DNA from: Desulfocapsa sp.
GTDB taxonomy: Bacteria > Desulfobacterota > Desulfobulbia > Desulfobulbales > Desulfocapsaceae
Direction of reading: 5' to 3'
Length of the DNA stretch: 23,652 bases
Assembly (NCBI GenBank): GCA_030638765.1
Contig: DAOWDZ010000084.1
Span: 1 to 23,652 of the forward strand
Part shown: piece after piece, positions 8,330 to 16,013 of the stretch
How positions within the stretch are numbered: position 1 is the stretch's first letter
How the letters are laid out: each line of letters begins with the position of its first letter
Made by a program: the position numbers and the translations under genes
The notes under the pieces: generated by a model
Databases searched by the model: none
Seen by the model: the letters and a program-made list of their open reading frames with translations, nothing else
Told to the model about the DNA's origin: nothing

Positions 8330-9040
8330 ATGAAACGAATTGCTAGCTTTGGCCTTGCTGTCTGTCTTGCTCTGCCTGCTGTTGGTCTTGCTGCTGATAA
8401 AGCGACAAACCTAAATACTTTTAAAGACAAGCTCAGCTACAGTATGGGTGTTGACATGGGAAGTTATCTGAATGGAATTGGTGAAGAGCTAGATTTTGAA
8501 GGACTTCAACGTGGTTTGAAAGATGGTTTTACTGGTAAAGAATTGCTTTTAACTCCTGAGGAAATGCAGAGTGTGCAGAAGGAATTTGCTGAAAAAATGC
8601 AGGCAAAACAAGAAGCACAACTAAAAGCGCTGCAGGAAAAAAACAAGAAAGAAGGCGAGGCGTACCTTGCTGAGAATAAAACAAAAAAAGGTGTCGCTGT
8701 AACGGCCAGCGGTTTACAATATATCATTGTAAAAGAAGGCACTGGTGCCATTCCAACAGCTGAGGATACCGTTAAGGTTCACTATAAAGGTACCATGATC
8801 GATGGAAAGGTTTTTGATGATTCAAATGCCCGTGGCGAAGCTGCAACATTTGGTGTTACTCAGGTTATTCCCGGATGGAGTGAAGTGCTGCAGTTGATGA
8901 AAGAAGGATCAACTTACCATGTTGTCGTACCTCCTTCTCTTGCCTATGGTGAGCAGGGTGTACCGCCAATGATTGAACCCAATGCCGTCCTTATTTTTGA
9001 TGTCGAGTTGATTTCCATTGAAAAAGCTGAGAAGAAGTAA
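8330..9040 (+). CDS. Exported FKBP-type peptidyl-prolyl isomerase (FkpA/Mip-like)
   Basis: Periplasmic folding helper that isomerises Xaa-Pro bonds. Residues 1-21 form a Sec signal peptide (MKRIA, hydrophobic core, cleavage near GLA/AD). An FkpA/Mip-type N-terminal dimerisation region follows (about 25-115), with YSMGVDMGSYL and a Lys/Gln/Glu-rich helix. The C-terminal FKBP domain (about 125-232) has the active-site residues Tyr152, Phe162-Asp163 (VFDDS), VIPGW (179-183) and YGEQG (206-210). Length (236 aa) is normal. AAAGGAG 7 nt upstream is a strong ribosome site. The 41-aa gene follows 35 nt later, before a strong terminator, so the two probably share a transcript. Confidence 0.93.
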   Translation: MKRIASFGLAVCLALPAVGLAADKATNLNTFKDKLSYSMGVDMGSYLNGIGEELDFEGLQRGLKDGFTGKELLLTPEEMQSVQKEFAEKMQAKQEAQLKALQEKNKKEGEAYLAENKTKKGVAVTASGLQYIIVKEGTGAIPTAEDTVKVHYKGTMIDGKVFDDSNARGEAATFGVTQVIPGWSEVLQLMKEGSTYHVVVPPSLAYGEQGVPPMIEPNAVLIFDVELISIEKAEKK

Positions 9041-9075
9041 TCTTACTGTATTTGTTGCTGCTTTAGAGGGGGATC

Positions 9076-9201
9076 ATGGCTAAAAAGAAATGTTGTAATA
9101 AAATAAAAAAGAAAGGCTATTGTTGCACAAGTTGCCCTTTGTATGAAAAGCCCAAGAAGAAAAAAAAGAAGAAGAAAAAGAATAAAAAAGGAAAAAAATA
9201 A
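9076..9201 (+). CDS. 41-aa Cys/Lys-rich microprotein
   Basis: A short open frame with a good ribosome site (GAGGGGGAT just before the ATG), ending 20 nt before a strong terminator. The protein begins MAKKKCC and has five cysteines at 6, 7, 16, 17 and 20 (pattern CC-x8-CC-x2-C), then a tail in which nearly every residue is lysine. The cysteines suggest metal or Fe-S binding and the tail suggests binding to nucleic acid, ribosome or another polyanion; both are inference. I recognise no family. Placement between a strong ribosome site and a terminator supports a real gene, though the poly-A-rich 3' half could arise by simple repeat expansion. Confidence 0.65.
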   Translation: MAKKKCCNKIKKKGYCCTSCPLYEKPKKKKKKKKKNKKGKK

Positions 9202-9221
9202 TCCTTTGTTGTTTTTATATT

Positions 9222-9253
9222 AGCCCCGAAACGTCTGTTTCGGGGCTTTTTTT
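9222..9253 (+). terminator. Strong intrinsic terminator
   Basis: AGCCCCGAAAC (9222-9232) and GTTTCGGGGCT (9237-9247) form a perfect 11-bp stem with a GTCT loop, followed directly by a run of T. It ends the isomerase-microprotein transcript. Confidence 0.95.
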
Positions 9254-9666
9254 ATTCCATTGACTTGCCTAGAGACTTGAACCCTGAAATAATCAAACAC
9301 TAACCATTGAAAATCGAAGGTACTTTTGATCTACAAAATTAGACATTGTCCAATATCATAGACTTGTAATGGACATTTTTAATGATTCTGAATTCTCCCC
9401 TCCCTTAAATAAGCTATAAAATTTCGTTATTACAGGTGTATGGTTTGGTGTAGTCCTGATTGTGGAAAACGGTACATATGTTGCATCGTCAGTGGTTTCC
9501 ACAGTCGCACAAATACTGGAAAGAATGATTTTAACTGGTTTGTGACCAAGATTCGTGAAGTGGAAGTAGGAAAATTTCAGGACGTAATTCATTTCTTAGT
9601 AATCAAATACGGAATAGTAATAAGATTTTTTGAAAATACCCCACATCAAACTTGATAGGAGAACTA
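9254..9666. other. Intergenic stretch of about 410 bp
   Basis: No convincing gene. Overlapping frames of 71 (+) and 78 (-) codons lack ribosome sites and recognisable motifs. TGTCCA (9347-9352) and TGGACA (9370-9375) are inverted arms followed by TTTTT, possibly a weak terminator or operator. A 41-codon frame at 9420-9542 ends in a stretch (GVVLIVENGTYVASS onward) that faintly resembles the C-terminus of a penicillin-binding transpeptidase; it may be a gene remnant or chance. The chemoreceptor promoter must lie here, but I see no clear sigma-70 or sigma-28 match. Confidence 0.5.
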
Positions 9667-11643
9667 ATGGTCTTTAAACGTTTTCTTCCCCAAACAATCA
9701 GATCAAAATTCATTATCATGATCTCAGTCGTTGTCTTCCTGCTACTTGGCTCATTAACTGTTCAGTCGTATTTACAGAAAAAAGACAGTATGCTTGCCAG
9801 TGGTAAAAAAGATCTTCTGTTTCAGATAACTCAAGTCAACAACCAGGTAGAGCAACAAGCTCAAACTGCCCTGGCTCTAGCCAGGCAGACGGCTTCGAAC
9901 CCTGAAATTTCAATGGCCGTAGCTACACATGACTGGGAAAGACTCTCCGAACTGACATTGTCCGGTTTTGAAAAAATTAAAGATGAAATAGGAATGGCAC
10001 AAATGCACTTCCATATTCCTCCGGCCACGTCACTGTTTCGTGCACACAAACCTGAAAAACATGGTGACGATCTTTCTTCTTTTCGCCTAGGCGTATTGGA
10101 AGTGAATAGGAATCATCAACCCATTATGGGGATAGAGAAAGGTGTTGCCGGTTTTGGCATCCGTGGAATTGTGCCGGTGGAATACGATGGAAAACATGTA
10201 GGTTCCGTGGAGTTTGGTGCCAAACTCAATGATAGTTTTGCCAAGAAAATTAAAAAACAGTTTGGGCATCAACTTTCCATTGTGGTTCCAGATGGTAACG
10301 GCTTTCGTTATCTGGCTAAAAGCCATAATTTGAACATTCCGCAAAAGAGTTTCCCTTGGCTTGCAAAGATGATGAAGATGAAGAGCGGTGACGTTCGATT
10401 CAAATGTGTTACAAAAAATGGAAAACGACTGTTTACTGCTTTCAGCCCAATGGAAGATTATAGTGGTAAGGTTGTAGGTGTGATTGCCATTCCTAAGGAT
10501 ACTACTGCATCGTTAAAAAAATTGCAGATTGAGCAAATTAAAATGGTGGTTATAAATCTGGTAGCACTCATTGTACTCGTCTGTCTAATCTGGGTTACCT
10601 TTACGGTGTTTGTCAGTCGGCCAATAAGTAAAGTTGCTGATTTTGCAAGTCAAATATCTCTAGGAGATCTCTCCTCTTCGCTTGATCTTGAAATTGAAGG
10701 GGAGATTAGTCAGATGACAGAAGCCTTAAATTTAATGGCTCTGAACCTGAAACAAAATCAAGCTGAGGCAATAGAGAACCGTAAGGCTATAGAGCTTCGC
10801 GTTAAGGTACAAAATGAAATTCTGGCAATGGTGAAAGAATCTTCATCCGGAGTGGCTGATAATTCGCAGCATTTCACAGAATCGACAGCAACTCTTTCCA
10901 ATTTGTTAAGTGTTCAATCCGGTGCAATTGGGGGTATTTCTGAACAAATTGAAGAAATATCATCTAGTTCCGTTAATAATGCCGAACATGCCGAAAGGGC
11001 TATTTCTATAACAGAAAAAGCTGCAGAAGTTGCCGGAAATGGAAATGGACAAATGCAAGAACTTATAACCGCTATGGATAGTATCACAAACTCCAGTAAT
11101 AAAATTTCCAAAATTCTGGATGTTCTTGAAGATATTTCAGGACAAACAAATCTTCTCGCTCTGAATGCCACCATTGAGGCAGCAAGAGCAGGAGATGCAG
11201 GGAAAGGTTTTGCAGTGGTGGCTCAGGAGGTAAAGGAACTTGCTAAGCGTTCTTCTGAGTCTGTGAAGGAGACCGCTGACCTTCTTAAAGAATCAGAGCA
11301 AAATGTCGGCAGCGGTGCAACGCTTGCCAGTCAGACTGCTGAGTCCTTACAGGAAATTGTGAACAGCGTGGAAGATGTCACAAAACTCACTGAAGAAATA
11401 GCAATTGCATCTAAAAACCAGGCATCTGACATTGGTGGTATAAAAACAGAATTGACCAATGCTAGTGAGGAAATACACAAAATGACCTCCATTGCCGGGG
11501 ACACTTCAACCGATGCAGCATCTCTTTTTGATGAAGCCAACGAATTGTCCACCCGTTTACAGCTTAAATTGGATGAAAACACTTCTGTTGCCAAGGTGGT
11601 TGAAGATAATACAATCTGGTCCAGAAAAAGTTCGCAGGTTTAA
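9667..11643 (+). CDS. Methyl-accepting chemotaxis protein with dCache_3-like sensor
   Basis: Transmembrane chemoreceptor. With the ATG at 9667 (AGGAG 5 nt upstream, preferred over TTG 9652) it has 658 aa. TM1 is at about 15-35 and a periplasmic sensor at 36-290. The segment around [20 protein letters not shown] (about 116-135) is characteristic of the double-Cache type with an H-x-P-x-x-x-x-G-D motif. TM2 is at 293-316, HAMP at about 317-367, and a long coiled-coil signalling domain has the conserved hairpin tip from [20 protein letters not shown] to ELAKRSSES (about 490-532). The C-terminus (SSQV) has no CheR/CheB-binding pentapeptide. No cheA, cheW, cheR or cheB is nearby. Two receiver genes follow, suggesting output other than, or in addition to, flagellar chemotaxis. 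The ligand is unknown. Confidence 0.95.
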   Translation: MVFKRFLPQTIRSKFIIMISVVVFLLLGSLTVQSYLQKKDSMLASGKKDLLFQITQVNNQVEQQAQTALALARQTASNPEISMAVATHDWERLSELTLSGFEKIKDEIGMAQMHFHIPPATSLFRAHKPEKHGDDLSSFRLGVLEVNRNHQPIMGIEKGVAGFGIRGIVPVEYDGKHVGSVEFGAKLNDSFAKKIKKQFGHQLSIVVPDGNGFRYLAKSHNLNIPQKSFPWLAKMMKMKSGDVRFKCVTKNGKRLFTAFSPMEDYSGKVVGVIAIPKDTTASLKKLQIEQIKMVVINLVALIVLVCLIWVTFTVFVSRPISKVADFASQISLGDLSSSLDLEIEGEISQMTEALNLMALNLKQNQAEAIENRKAIELRVKVQNEILAMVKESSSGVADNSQHFTESTATLSNLLSVQSGAIGGISEQIEEISSSSVNNAEHAERAISITEKAAEVAGNGNGQMQELITAMDSITNSSNKISKILDVLEDISGQTNLLALNATIEAARAGDAGKGFAVVAQEVKELAKRSSESVKETADLLKESEQNVGSGATLASQTAESLQEIVNSVEDVTKLTEEIAIASKNQASDIGGIKTELTNASEEIHKMTSIAGDTSTDAASLFDEANELSTRLQLKLDENTSVAKVVEDNTIWSRKSSQV

Positions 11644-11660
11644 GACAAGGAGAGCAGAGG

Positions 11661-12023
11661 ATGAGCACTGTAAAAAGAGTTTTACTAATAGATGATGAAC
11701 AGCCTATTCTGGAACTGTTTTCCAAGGCCCTTGAAATACGTGGGCATCAGTATGATACCGCGGAAAATGGTAGAATCGGCTTTCGTAAGGCAATAGATGA
11801 GGACTGGGATCTGATTATTTGTGATCTGCATATGCCTGAATGGAATGGGGTAGAATCAATAAAAGGGATTTTAATGATTAAAGCTGACAGTAAATTTCTA
11901 GTGGTCAGCGGTTATGCCGAGAATGTGGTTGCCGATGAAATTCGAAATATTGACAATGTCATTGCAGTGCTGGGAAAGCCTGTGGAGTTGGCTGAGTTGA
12001 TTATGTATGTGGAAAACTCCTAA
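11661..12023 (+). CDS. Single-domain response regulator (CheY-like receiver)
   Basis: A 120-aa stand-alone receiver domain. Acidic pocket Asp11-Asp12 (LIDDE), phospho-acceptor Asp55 (ICDLHMP), switch Ser83 (VVSGY) and Lys106 (GKPVE) are all present, so it should be phosphorylatable. It has no output domain, so it would act by protein contact or as a phosphate sink. AAGGAG about 10 nt before the ATG is a strong ribosome site, and it lies 17 nt behind the chemoreceptor, almost certainly co-transcribed. It lacks a clear CheY FliM-binding signature that I can judge by eye, so I do not call it cheY. Confidence 0.93.
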   Translation: MSTVKRVLLIDDEQPILELFSKALEIRGHQYDTAENGRIGFRKAIDEDWDLIICDLHMPEWNGVESIKGILMIKADSKFLVVSGYAENVVADEIRNIDNVIAVLGKPVELAELIMYVENS

Positions 12024-12122
12024 ATTAAAGAAAAAACAATCTGTCCTGCCAAGTGAATAAGTTTTGTATAGCATTGTCGATATGCTTCTTCGGAAATATT
12101 AATAACACTAAAGAGAAGAAAA

Positions 12123-12737
12123 ATGGTTAACCTCAATAATTTATCAATACTAGTTGTTGATGACGACTCAATAAATATAGATATACTCAAGTCAGTGCTG
12201 GCACAACGGAACTATAAGGTGCAGGCAGCGGATTCAGGAGAAAGTGCTTTGAAACAGGTTAGTTTGAATCCGCCAGATCTGATTTTACTGGATGTTGTAA
12301 TGTCCGGTATGGATGGGTATGAGACCTGTAGACGGTTAAAACGCAATCCTACTTCTGCCAATATTCCGATAATATTTATAACAGCTCTCAGCGACATGAG
12401 TGACATGCTTAAAGGTTTTCAGGCTGGAGGCGCTGATTATTTAATTAAGCCATTTCAGCCTGAAGAAGTACTCGCAAGGGTTAAAGCTCATCTGACCATT
12501 CAAAAACTGTATAAGGATATTTCTTCCAAAAATGCGAGATTGGAAAAAGCGCTCGAGGAAGTAAAAACACTGCAGGGTATTGTTCCAATCTGCTCTCTGT
12601 GTAAAAAAGTCCGTGATGATGGCGGTTATTGGCAAAAGGTTGAAATGTATGTGTCGGAACGAGTAGGTACTAAATTCAGTCATAGTTACTGTCCTGACTG
12701 TTTGAAAAAGGAGATGAGACAGCTGGACAAACTGTAA
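12123..12737 (+). CDS. Response regulator: receiver plus C-terminal four-Cys domain
   Basis: N-terminal receiver (about 6-125) with Asp13-Asp15, phospho-acceptor Asp57 (LLDVVM), Thr87 and Lys109 (IKPFQ). A coiled-coil linker (about 130-152) leads to a C-terminal module beginning GIVPICSLCKKVRDDGGYW, with Cys157, Cys160, Cys190 and Cys193 (ICSLC and CPDC) as a probable zinc or cluster site. This 'PICSxCKKxRDD-GYW' module recurs at the ends of many receiver, PAS and histidine-kinase proteins of environmental bacteria; I know of no defined biochemical function. AGAGAAG precedes the ATG. It is 99 nt after the lone receiver and convergent with the DUF362 gene. It may be the output of the upstream receptor. 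Confidence 0.9.
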   Translation: MVNLNNLSILVVDDDSINIDILKSVLAQRNYKVQAADSGESALKQVSLNPPDLILLDVVMSGMDGYETCRRLKRNPTSANIPIIFITALSDMSDMLKGFQAGGADYLIKPFQPEEVLARVKAHLTIQKLYKDISSKNARLEKALEEVKTLQGIVPICSLCKKVRDDGGYWQKVEMYVSERVGTKFSHSYCPDCLKKEMRQLDKL

Positions 12738-12805
12738 CAATGGTCAGTTGTACTTTTGTACACCTCAACGTGTTTAAAGACAGGAATGAAATTGTGCCGG
12801 ATTTT

Positions 12806-13618
12806 TCAGATGTAAGTGGCTGTGGTTTCCGCTGATCCGAGAACTGAATTTGCAAGGGAAATGTAGCCGATATCCTGCCATCTTTTACCAAGCAGCTTTG
12901 CGCCAAAGGCATCAATGGATACGGGATCTGTGGATGCTGCCAGTGTATTTAGAGGCGGGTCGCAATGCCTTCCCCACAGGTGACTTTCCGCCATACCAAC
13001 AGAGGCATCGAGGAGGGAGAAATCAGGACATCGATAGCGATTGAGATCAAAGATGGCTTCATGGATTTGTTGATGAAATGATGATTTACCGTAGTGACCA
13101 TTGCCGCGGAAGTGAGATGGTGGTGCACAACCCATCATGTTTTTCATGGTGAGTGTTACCTTCGCCAGAGTATGCACCTTGAGTACCGGCACAGAAAGTA
13201 GAAAAACCTCATCCAATAGTGAAGGAAGGTGCATTACAGGCCATCTACTGCATTTTGGATCTTCTCTTTTTGTCAGTTCTTCGTGGTTGAGATCAAGAAG
13301 TCGGATGTTTTTTTCTGAAGCAAGTTTGCTGTACCCAAGCATTTGAAAAGGGTGATGGGTGTCATATTCAAGAGACCCTGTTCCTTCCCCTATGATAATT
13401 TCCTGTCCTGGAAATTTTTTTTGCAAATATGAAATCAGTAGAGATACCAATCGAACAGGTGTTGTAATCGGTGGTTCCAAAGCTGCAACCAGGTTTGGTT
13501 TAATGAGAATGGCCTGTCTTTTTGGGATGATATCAGCAAGTCCTGAGGAATCCAGTAATCTGGAAATATCAGATTCCAATGAGGTGATTTCTGTGGCGTA
13601 AAGTTTCTGTGGCTTCAT
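12806..13618 (-). CDS. DUF362 domain protein without ferredoxin domain
   Basis: A 270-aa DUF362 protein. Recognisable elements are AILIKPNLV (36-44), VPVLKVHTLAKVTLTMKNMMG (143-163) and STDPVSIDAFGAKLLG (229-244). Many DUF362 proteins of anaerobes carry a 2x[4Fe-4S] ferredoxin domain; here there is none and the three cysteines (123, 164, 197) plus Cys219 do not form a cluster motif. There is no signal peptide, so it is probably cytoplasmic. The biochemical role of DUF362 is not established. It diverges from a ferredoxin-nitroreductase gene across a 155-bp gap, so the two may be co-regulated. The ribosome site is weak. Confidence 0.82.
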   Translation of the reverse strand: MKPQKLYATEITSLESDISRLLDSSGLADIIPKRQAILIKPNLVAALEPPITTPVRLVSLLISYLQKKFPGQEIIIGEGTGSLEYDTHHPFQMLGYSKLASEKNIRLLDLNHEELTKREDPKCSRWPVMHLPSLLDEVFLLSVPVLKVHTLAKVTLTMKNMMGCAPPSHFRGNGHYGKSSFHQQIHEAIFDLNRYRCPDFSLLDASVGMAESHLWGRHCDPPLNTLAASTDPVSIDAFGAKLLGKRWQDIGYISLANSVLGSAETTATYI

Positions 13619-13713
13619 ATGTACCGTGAATTGATGTAAGGCTTAAGGGGTATGATAGGTTAATCTTTTGCTTATGTATTAATTTTCAAGGCATCGCATG
13701 ATTTTTTTGCTAT

Positions 13714-13730
13714 ATTATATGCAATATAAT
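13714..13730. promoter_or_regulatory. AT-rich palindrome and -10-like element in the divergent promoter gap
   Basis: ATTATAT (13714-13720), GCA, ATATAAT (13724-13730): perfect 7-bp inverted arms about 44 bp upstream of the nitroreductase ATG and about 95 bp upstream of the DUF362 ATG. TATAAT at 13725-13730 could serve as a -10 for the plus-strand gene, or the palindrome may be an operator shared by both genes. No good -35 is visible at the right distance. Confidence 0.35.
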
Positions 13731-13773
13731 TATCCAGGCATCAATCCATTTTAAAGAGTATTCCGGAGTTTTT

Positions 13774-14574
13774 ATGAAGATCAGTCTTACTGTCGATCAG
13801 GAGATTTGTAAAAAATGTTATGCATGTATTGCTGAATGTCCCTTTGATCTCATCAACATGGATAAGGAAAAGTTTCCTCAGCTGCGAAAAGCTGCTGTTA
13901 AAAGATGTATTCGATGCGGACATTGCATGGCCGTCTGTGTGACTGATGCACTTGCTATCTCCGTATCTCCGCTTGAGCAAAGTATCTCCGTGGACAAGTC
14001 GTTACAACCAGATGCTGCTTCAGTGAAACATCTTCTTGAAAGCAGAAGATCTATCCGAACCTATAAGAAAAAGAAGGCAGAGCATTCCATTTTAGCAGAA
14101 ATAATGGATGTTAGTCGTTATGCTGCAAGTGCCCATAATTGTCAACCTGTGCATTGGATAGTGGTTGAAGATCCCAATGAAGTAAAACGTCTTGCTGGGT
14201 TGGTTGTTGACTATATGAAGGACATAAAAGTGTTTCCGGGGCTGATTCGTGCCTGGGATAATGGGATCGATAAGGTCTTGCGAGGGGCACCTCATCTTGC
14301 AGTCGCTCACGCTGATCCAAAGTCGAGCGAACATATTGTTGAAGATTGCACATTAGCCACTGCATACGTTGACCTTACAGCACATAGTCATGGTCTTGGA
14401 AGTTGCTGGGCAGGATTTCTAGTGCAGGCTGTCCATTTTAAGTATCAGCCACTCATCGATGCTCTTGAAATTCCAGAAAATCATCAGGTTTATTCAGCAC
14501 TCATGCTTGGCTATCCAAAGTTTAAGTATCGTCATATTCCGCAGCGTGATCCATTAAAGGTTACCTGGAAATAA
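13774..14574 (+). CDS. Ferredoxin-nitroreductase fusion (2x[4Fe-4S] plus FMN nitroreductase)
   Basis: The N-terminal bacterial ferredoxin domain has two clusters' worth of cysteines: 12, 15, 18, 22 and 45, 48, 51, 55 (CKKCYACIAEC and CIRCGHCMAVC). The usual proline after the last Cys of the second motif is absent. From about residue 85 the nitroreductase fold begins with RRSIRTYKKK (90-99), the FMN-phosphate-binding signature, and continues with SAHNCQPVHW and the GSCWAGF segment. Fusions of this kind are common in strict anaerobes and may pass electrons from low-potential carriers to FMN; the physiological substrate is unknown. GGAG 5 nt before the ATG is a good ribosome site. It converges with the activase gene. 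Confidence 0.92.
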   Translation: MKISLTVDQEICKKCYACIAECPFDLINMDKEKFPQLRKAAVKRCIRCGHCMAVCVTDALAISVSPLEQSISVDKSLQPDAASVKHLLESRRSIRTYKKKKAEHSILAEIMDVSRYAASAHNCQPVHWIVVEDPNEVKRLAGLVVDYMKDIKVFPGLIRAWDNGIDKVLRGAPHLAVAHADPKSSEHIVEDCTLATAYVDLTAHSHGLGSCWAGFLVQAVHFKYQPLIDALEIPENHQVYSALMLGYPKFKYRHIPQRDPLKVTWK

Positions 14575-14601
14575 CTATCGGACTTCTATACTGTTTATGT
14601 C

Positions 14602-14622
14602 GCCTCAAGTCTCCATTGAGGC
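14602..14622 (-). terminator. Short hairpin at the end of the activase gene
   Basis: GCCTCAA (14602-14608) and TTGAGGC (14616-14622) form a perfect 7-bp stem with a 7-nt loop in the convergent gap, overlapping the minus-strand stop codon. No U-tract follows on either strand, so termination activity is uncertain. Confidence 0.35.
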
Positions 14623-15249
14623 TTGCAGGCCTTCCAGAAGAACAAAGCGGCCCAGAGAAACTATGGGGCATGGAAATGAGCCTGTGAAGAGGGGATTGGC
14701 GCAAAGTCCGCCTGAAAGATAGAGCTTCTCAGGGCGTTTTGCAAAATTATACGCATTAATGGCTATTCCCTTAACAAATTTAGCAACAGCATTTTCTTCA
14801 CTTTCACCGGTGACCACGGCATCAAATATGTGACTCATCCCTAGAACTCCACAGGTAACCGAAAAAGAATTTTTTGGGATCTTCATACTGCTAAAATCAA
14901 GAGTGTAATATTTTTCGAGTAACTCTATGGTGAATCCCATTGATGCGCCGCATTCGGCGTTCCAGCCCATATCTTTTATCTTTCCATTGCTGTAGGCGAC
15001 ATATTTAATATCGCGACTACCACAGTCAAGCAGCGTGAACGATTCTTCCTGGATAAGTGAAATCCCACCTCGGGCAAGGGCGGTGAGCTCATTCACATAT
15101 TGAGTGGCGTAGCGTTTACCGTTGTGTCCGGTGGCGATGTCAACCTTCATGCTGCGGTCAATTGAGCGGGTAGCTATCAGGCGGGGCGGGTCGGTCGATT
15201 CTGTCTCGAAGAGTTTACAGTAGGATGTTCCAAAGTCAGCAAGTAGCAT
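14605..15249 (-). CDS. Short HgdC/BadF-type ATP-dependent activase-like protein
   Basis: A 214-aa ASKHA ATPase resembling activators of 2-hydroxyacyl-CoA dehydratases and benzoyl-CoA reductases, which drive ATP-dependent electron transfer into a partner. Phosphate-1 motif LLADFGTSYCKL (2-13), phosphate-2 motif LLDCGSRDIKYV (73-84) and the adenosine-site LSGGLCANP (178-186) are in order. Cys100 (NAECGASMG) and Cys133 (VTCGVLG) fall where HgdC has its bridging [4Fe-4S] ligands (Cys127 and Cys166 in the Acidaminococcus protein). It is shorter than the usual ~260 aa, mainly between the phosphate motifs. It lies 11 nt after the Cys-rich gene, its likely partner. The substrate is unknown. Confidence 0.78.
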   Translation of the reverse strand: MLLADFGTSYCKLFETESTDPPRLIATRSIDRSMKVDIATGHNGKRYATQYVNELTALARGGISLIQEESFTLLDCGSRDIKYVAYSNGKIKDMGWNAECGASMGFTIELLEKYYTLDFSSMKIPKNSFSVTCGVLGMSHIFDAVVTGESEENAVAKFVKGIAINAYNFAKRPEKLYLSGGLCANPLFTGSFPCPIVSLGRFVLLEGLQASMET

Positions 15250-15260
15250 TGGGGATGGCC

Positions 15261-16013
15261 TTATATTCCTGAGAGTTCAAGGAATGCCTGAATTTTTGCT
15301 TTGGCACTGTTTCCGGCTGTGACGTCACAATCAAGATAGAGACCGCGAGGGTGCTTATTTGCAAGATGTCGGGCCAGGGCTGTTTTGGCACAAAACGATT
15401 GTGCGAAGAATACAGTGGGAATATCTGGATTATAATGGAGTTCAAGTTTTAGATTGTCTGGAGTCTTGTTTTCCATACAGCGTGCCCATCCATAAATATG
15501 AGTGGTGTCAGGGAAGAGGTTTAGTAGAGAAAAATCTCGTGGTGGTACTCCCCAAAACCCTGCAGTGGGGATGCAGGAAGGAAGGGTTTTGTAAGCCGAT
15601 GGTGCTTGTACAGATCCTGTTATCGACGCCATTTTTTCTAAAAGAGGCATCGTTGTTTTACAGAGTGGTGTGCCAAAATCTGTGGAATCACTGTTTTTGG
15701 TTCTGATGATGTCACATTCTGGAAAAATATCTTCAAGGATCGTGGCCGTGTGAATAGCGCAGTCACATTTTCCAGGGCCTGTGTCAATGTAGATGACTTC
15801 AGGTTTGACCGCCAGGCTGTTTGAAATCACGGTGCGAAGTATACCGCAATAGACACGTGGAAGAAACGGAGAAGCTGTTTCGATATCTATTTGACCCTGC
15901 GGTTCATCAAGGTCAAAAATTTCATATTCGGGACCCGTGAGCATCTCCATCACAGCAAGGGGTGGAACACCAACAATACCCGCACGTTTCTTTTTATTTA
16001 AGGATGCCGCCAT
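15261..16013 (-). CDS. Cys-rich protein resembling a compact HgdB-type dehydratase subunit
   Basis: A 250-aa soluble protein with nine cysteines (56, 83, 85, 100, 118, 147, 179, 208, 229). I do not recognise it as a named family, but its layout recalls HgdB/BcrC-type subunits (usually ~370 aa or more): GVPPLAVMEML at the start, FLPRVYC (50-56) like the Y-L-P-x-x-C segment, TGPGKCDCA (78-86) like the x-x-CD-x segment, LEKMASITG (125-133), VFFAQSFC (201-208) like the late K-F-C segment, and AKIQAFLEL (239-247) like the terminal T-R-I-E-A-F-L-E. The ATG overlaps the lptG stop by 1 nt (TGATG), so translation is coupled, and the HgdC-like activase follows 11 nt later. The homology is my inference from motif order. 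Confidence 0.5.
   Translation of the reverse strand: MAASLNKKKRAGIVGVPPLAVMEMLTGPEYEIFDLDEPQGQIDIETASPFLPRVYCGILRTVISNSLAVKPEVIYIDTGPGKCDCAIHTATILEDIFPECDIIRTKNSDSTDFGTPLCKTTMPLLEKMASITGSVQAPSAYKTLPSCIPTAGFWGVPPRDFSLLNLFPDTTHIYGWARCMENKTPDNLKLELHYNPDIPTVFFAQSFCAKTALARHLANKHPRGLYLDCDVTAGNSAKAKIQAFLELSGI

Noticed and set aside
9440..9655. 71-codon frame before the chemoreceptor
   Set aside because: It lacks a ribosome site and recognisable motifs, and overlaps an equally long minus-strand frame.
12212..12740. Minus-strand frames opposite the second response regulator
   Set aside because: They are antisense to a well-supported receiver gene and have no recognisable domain.
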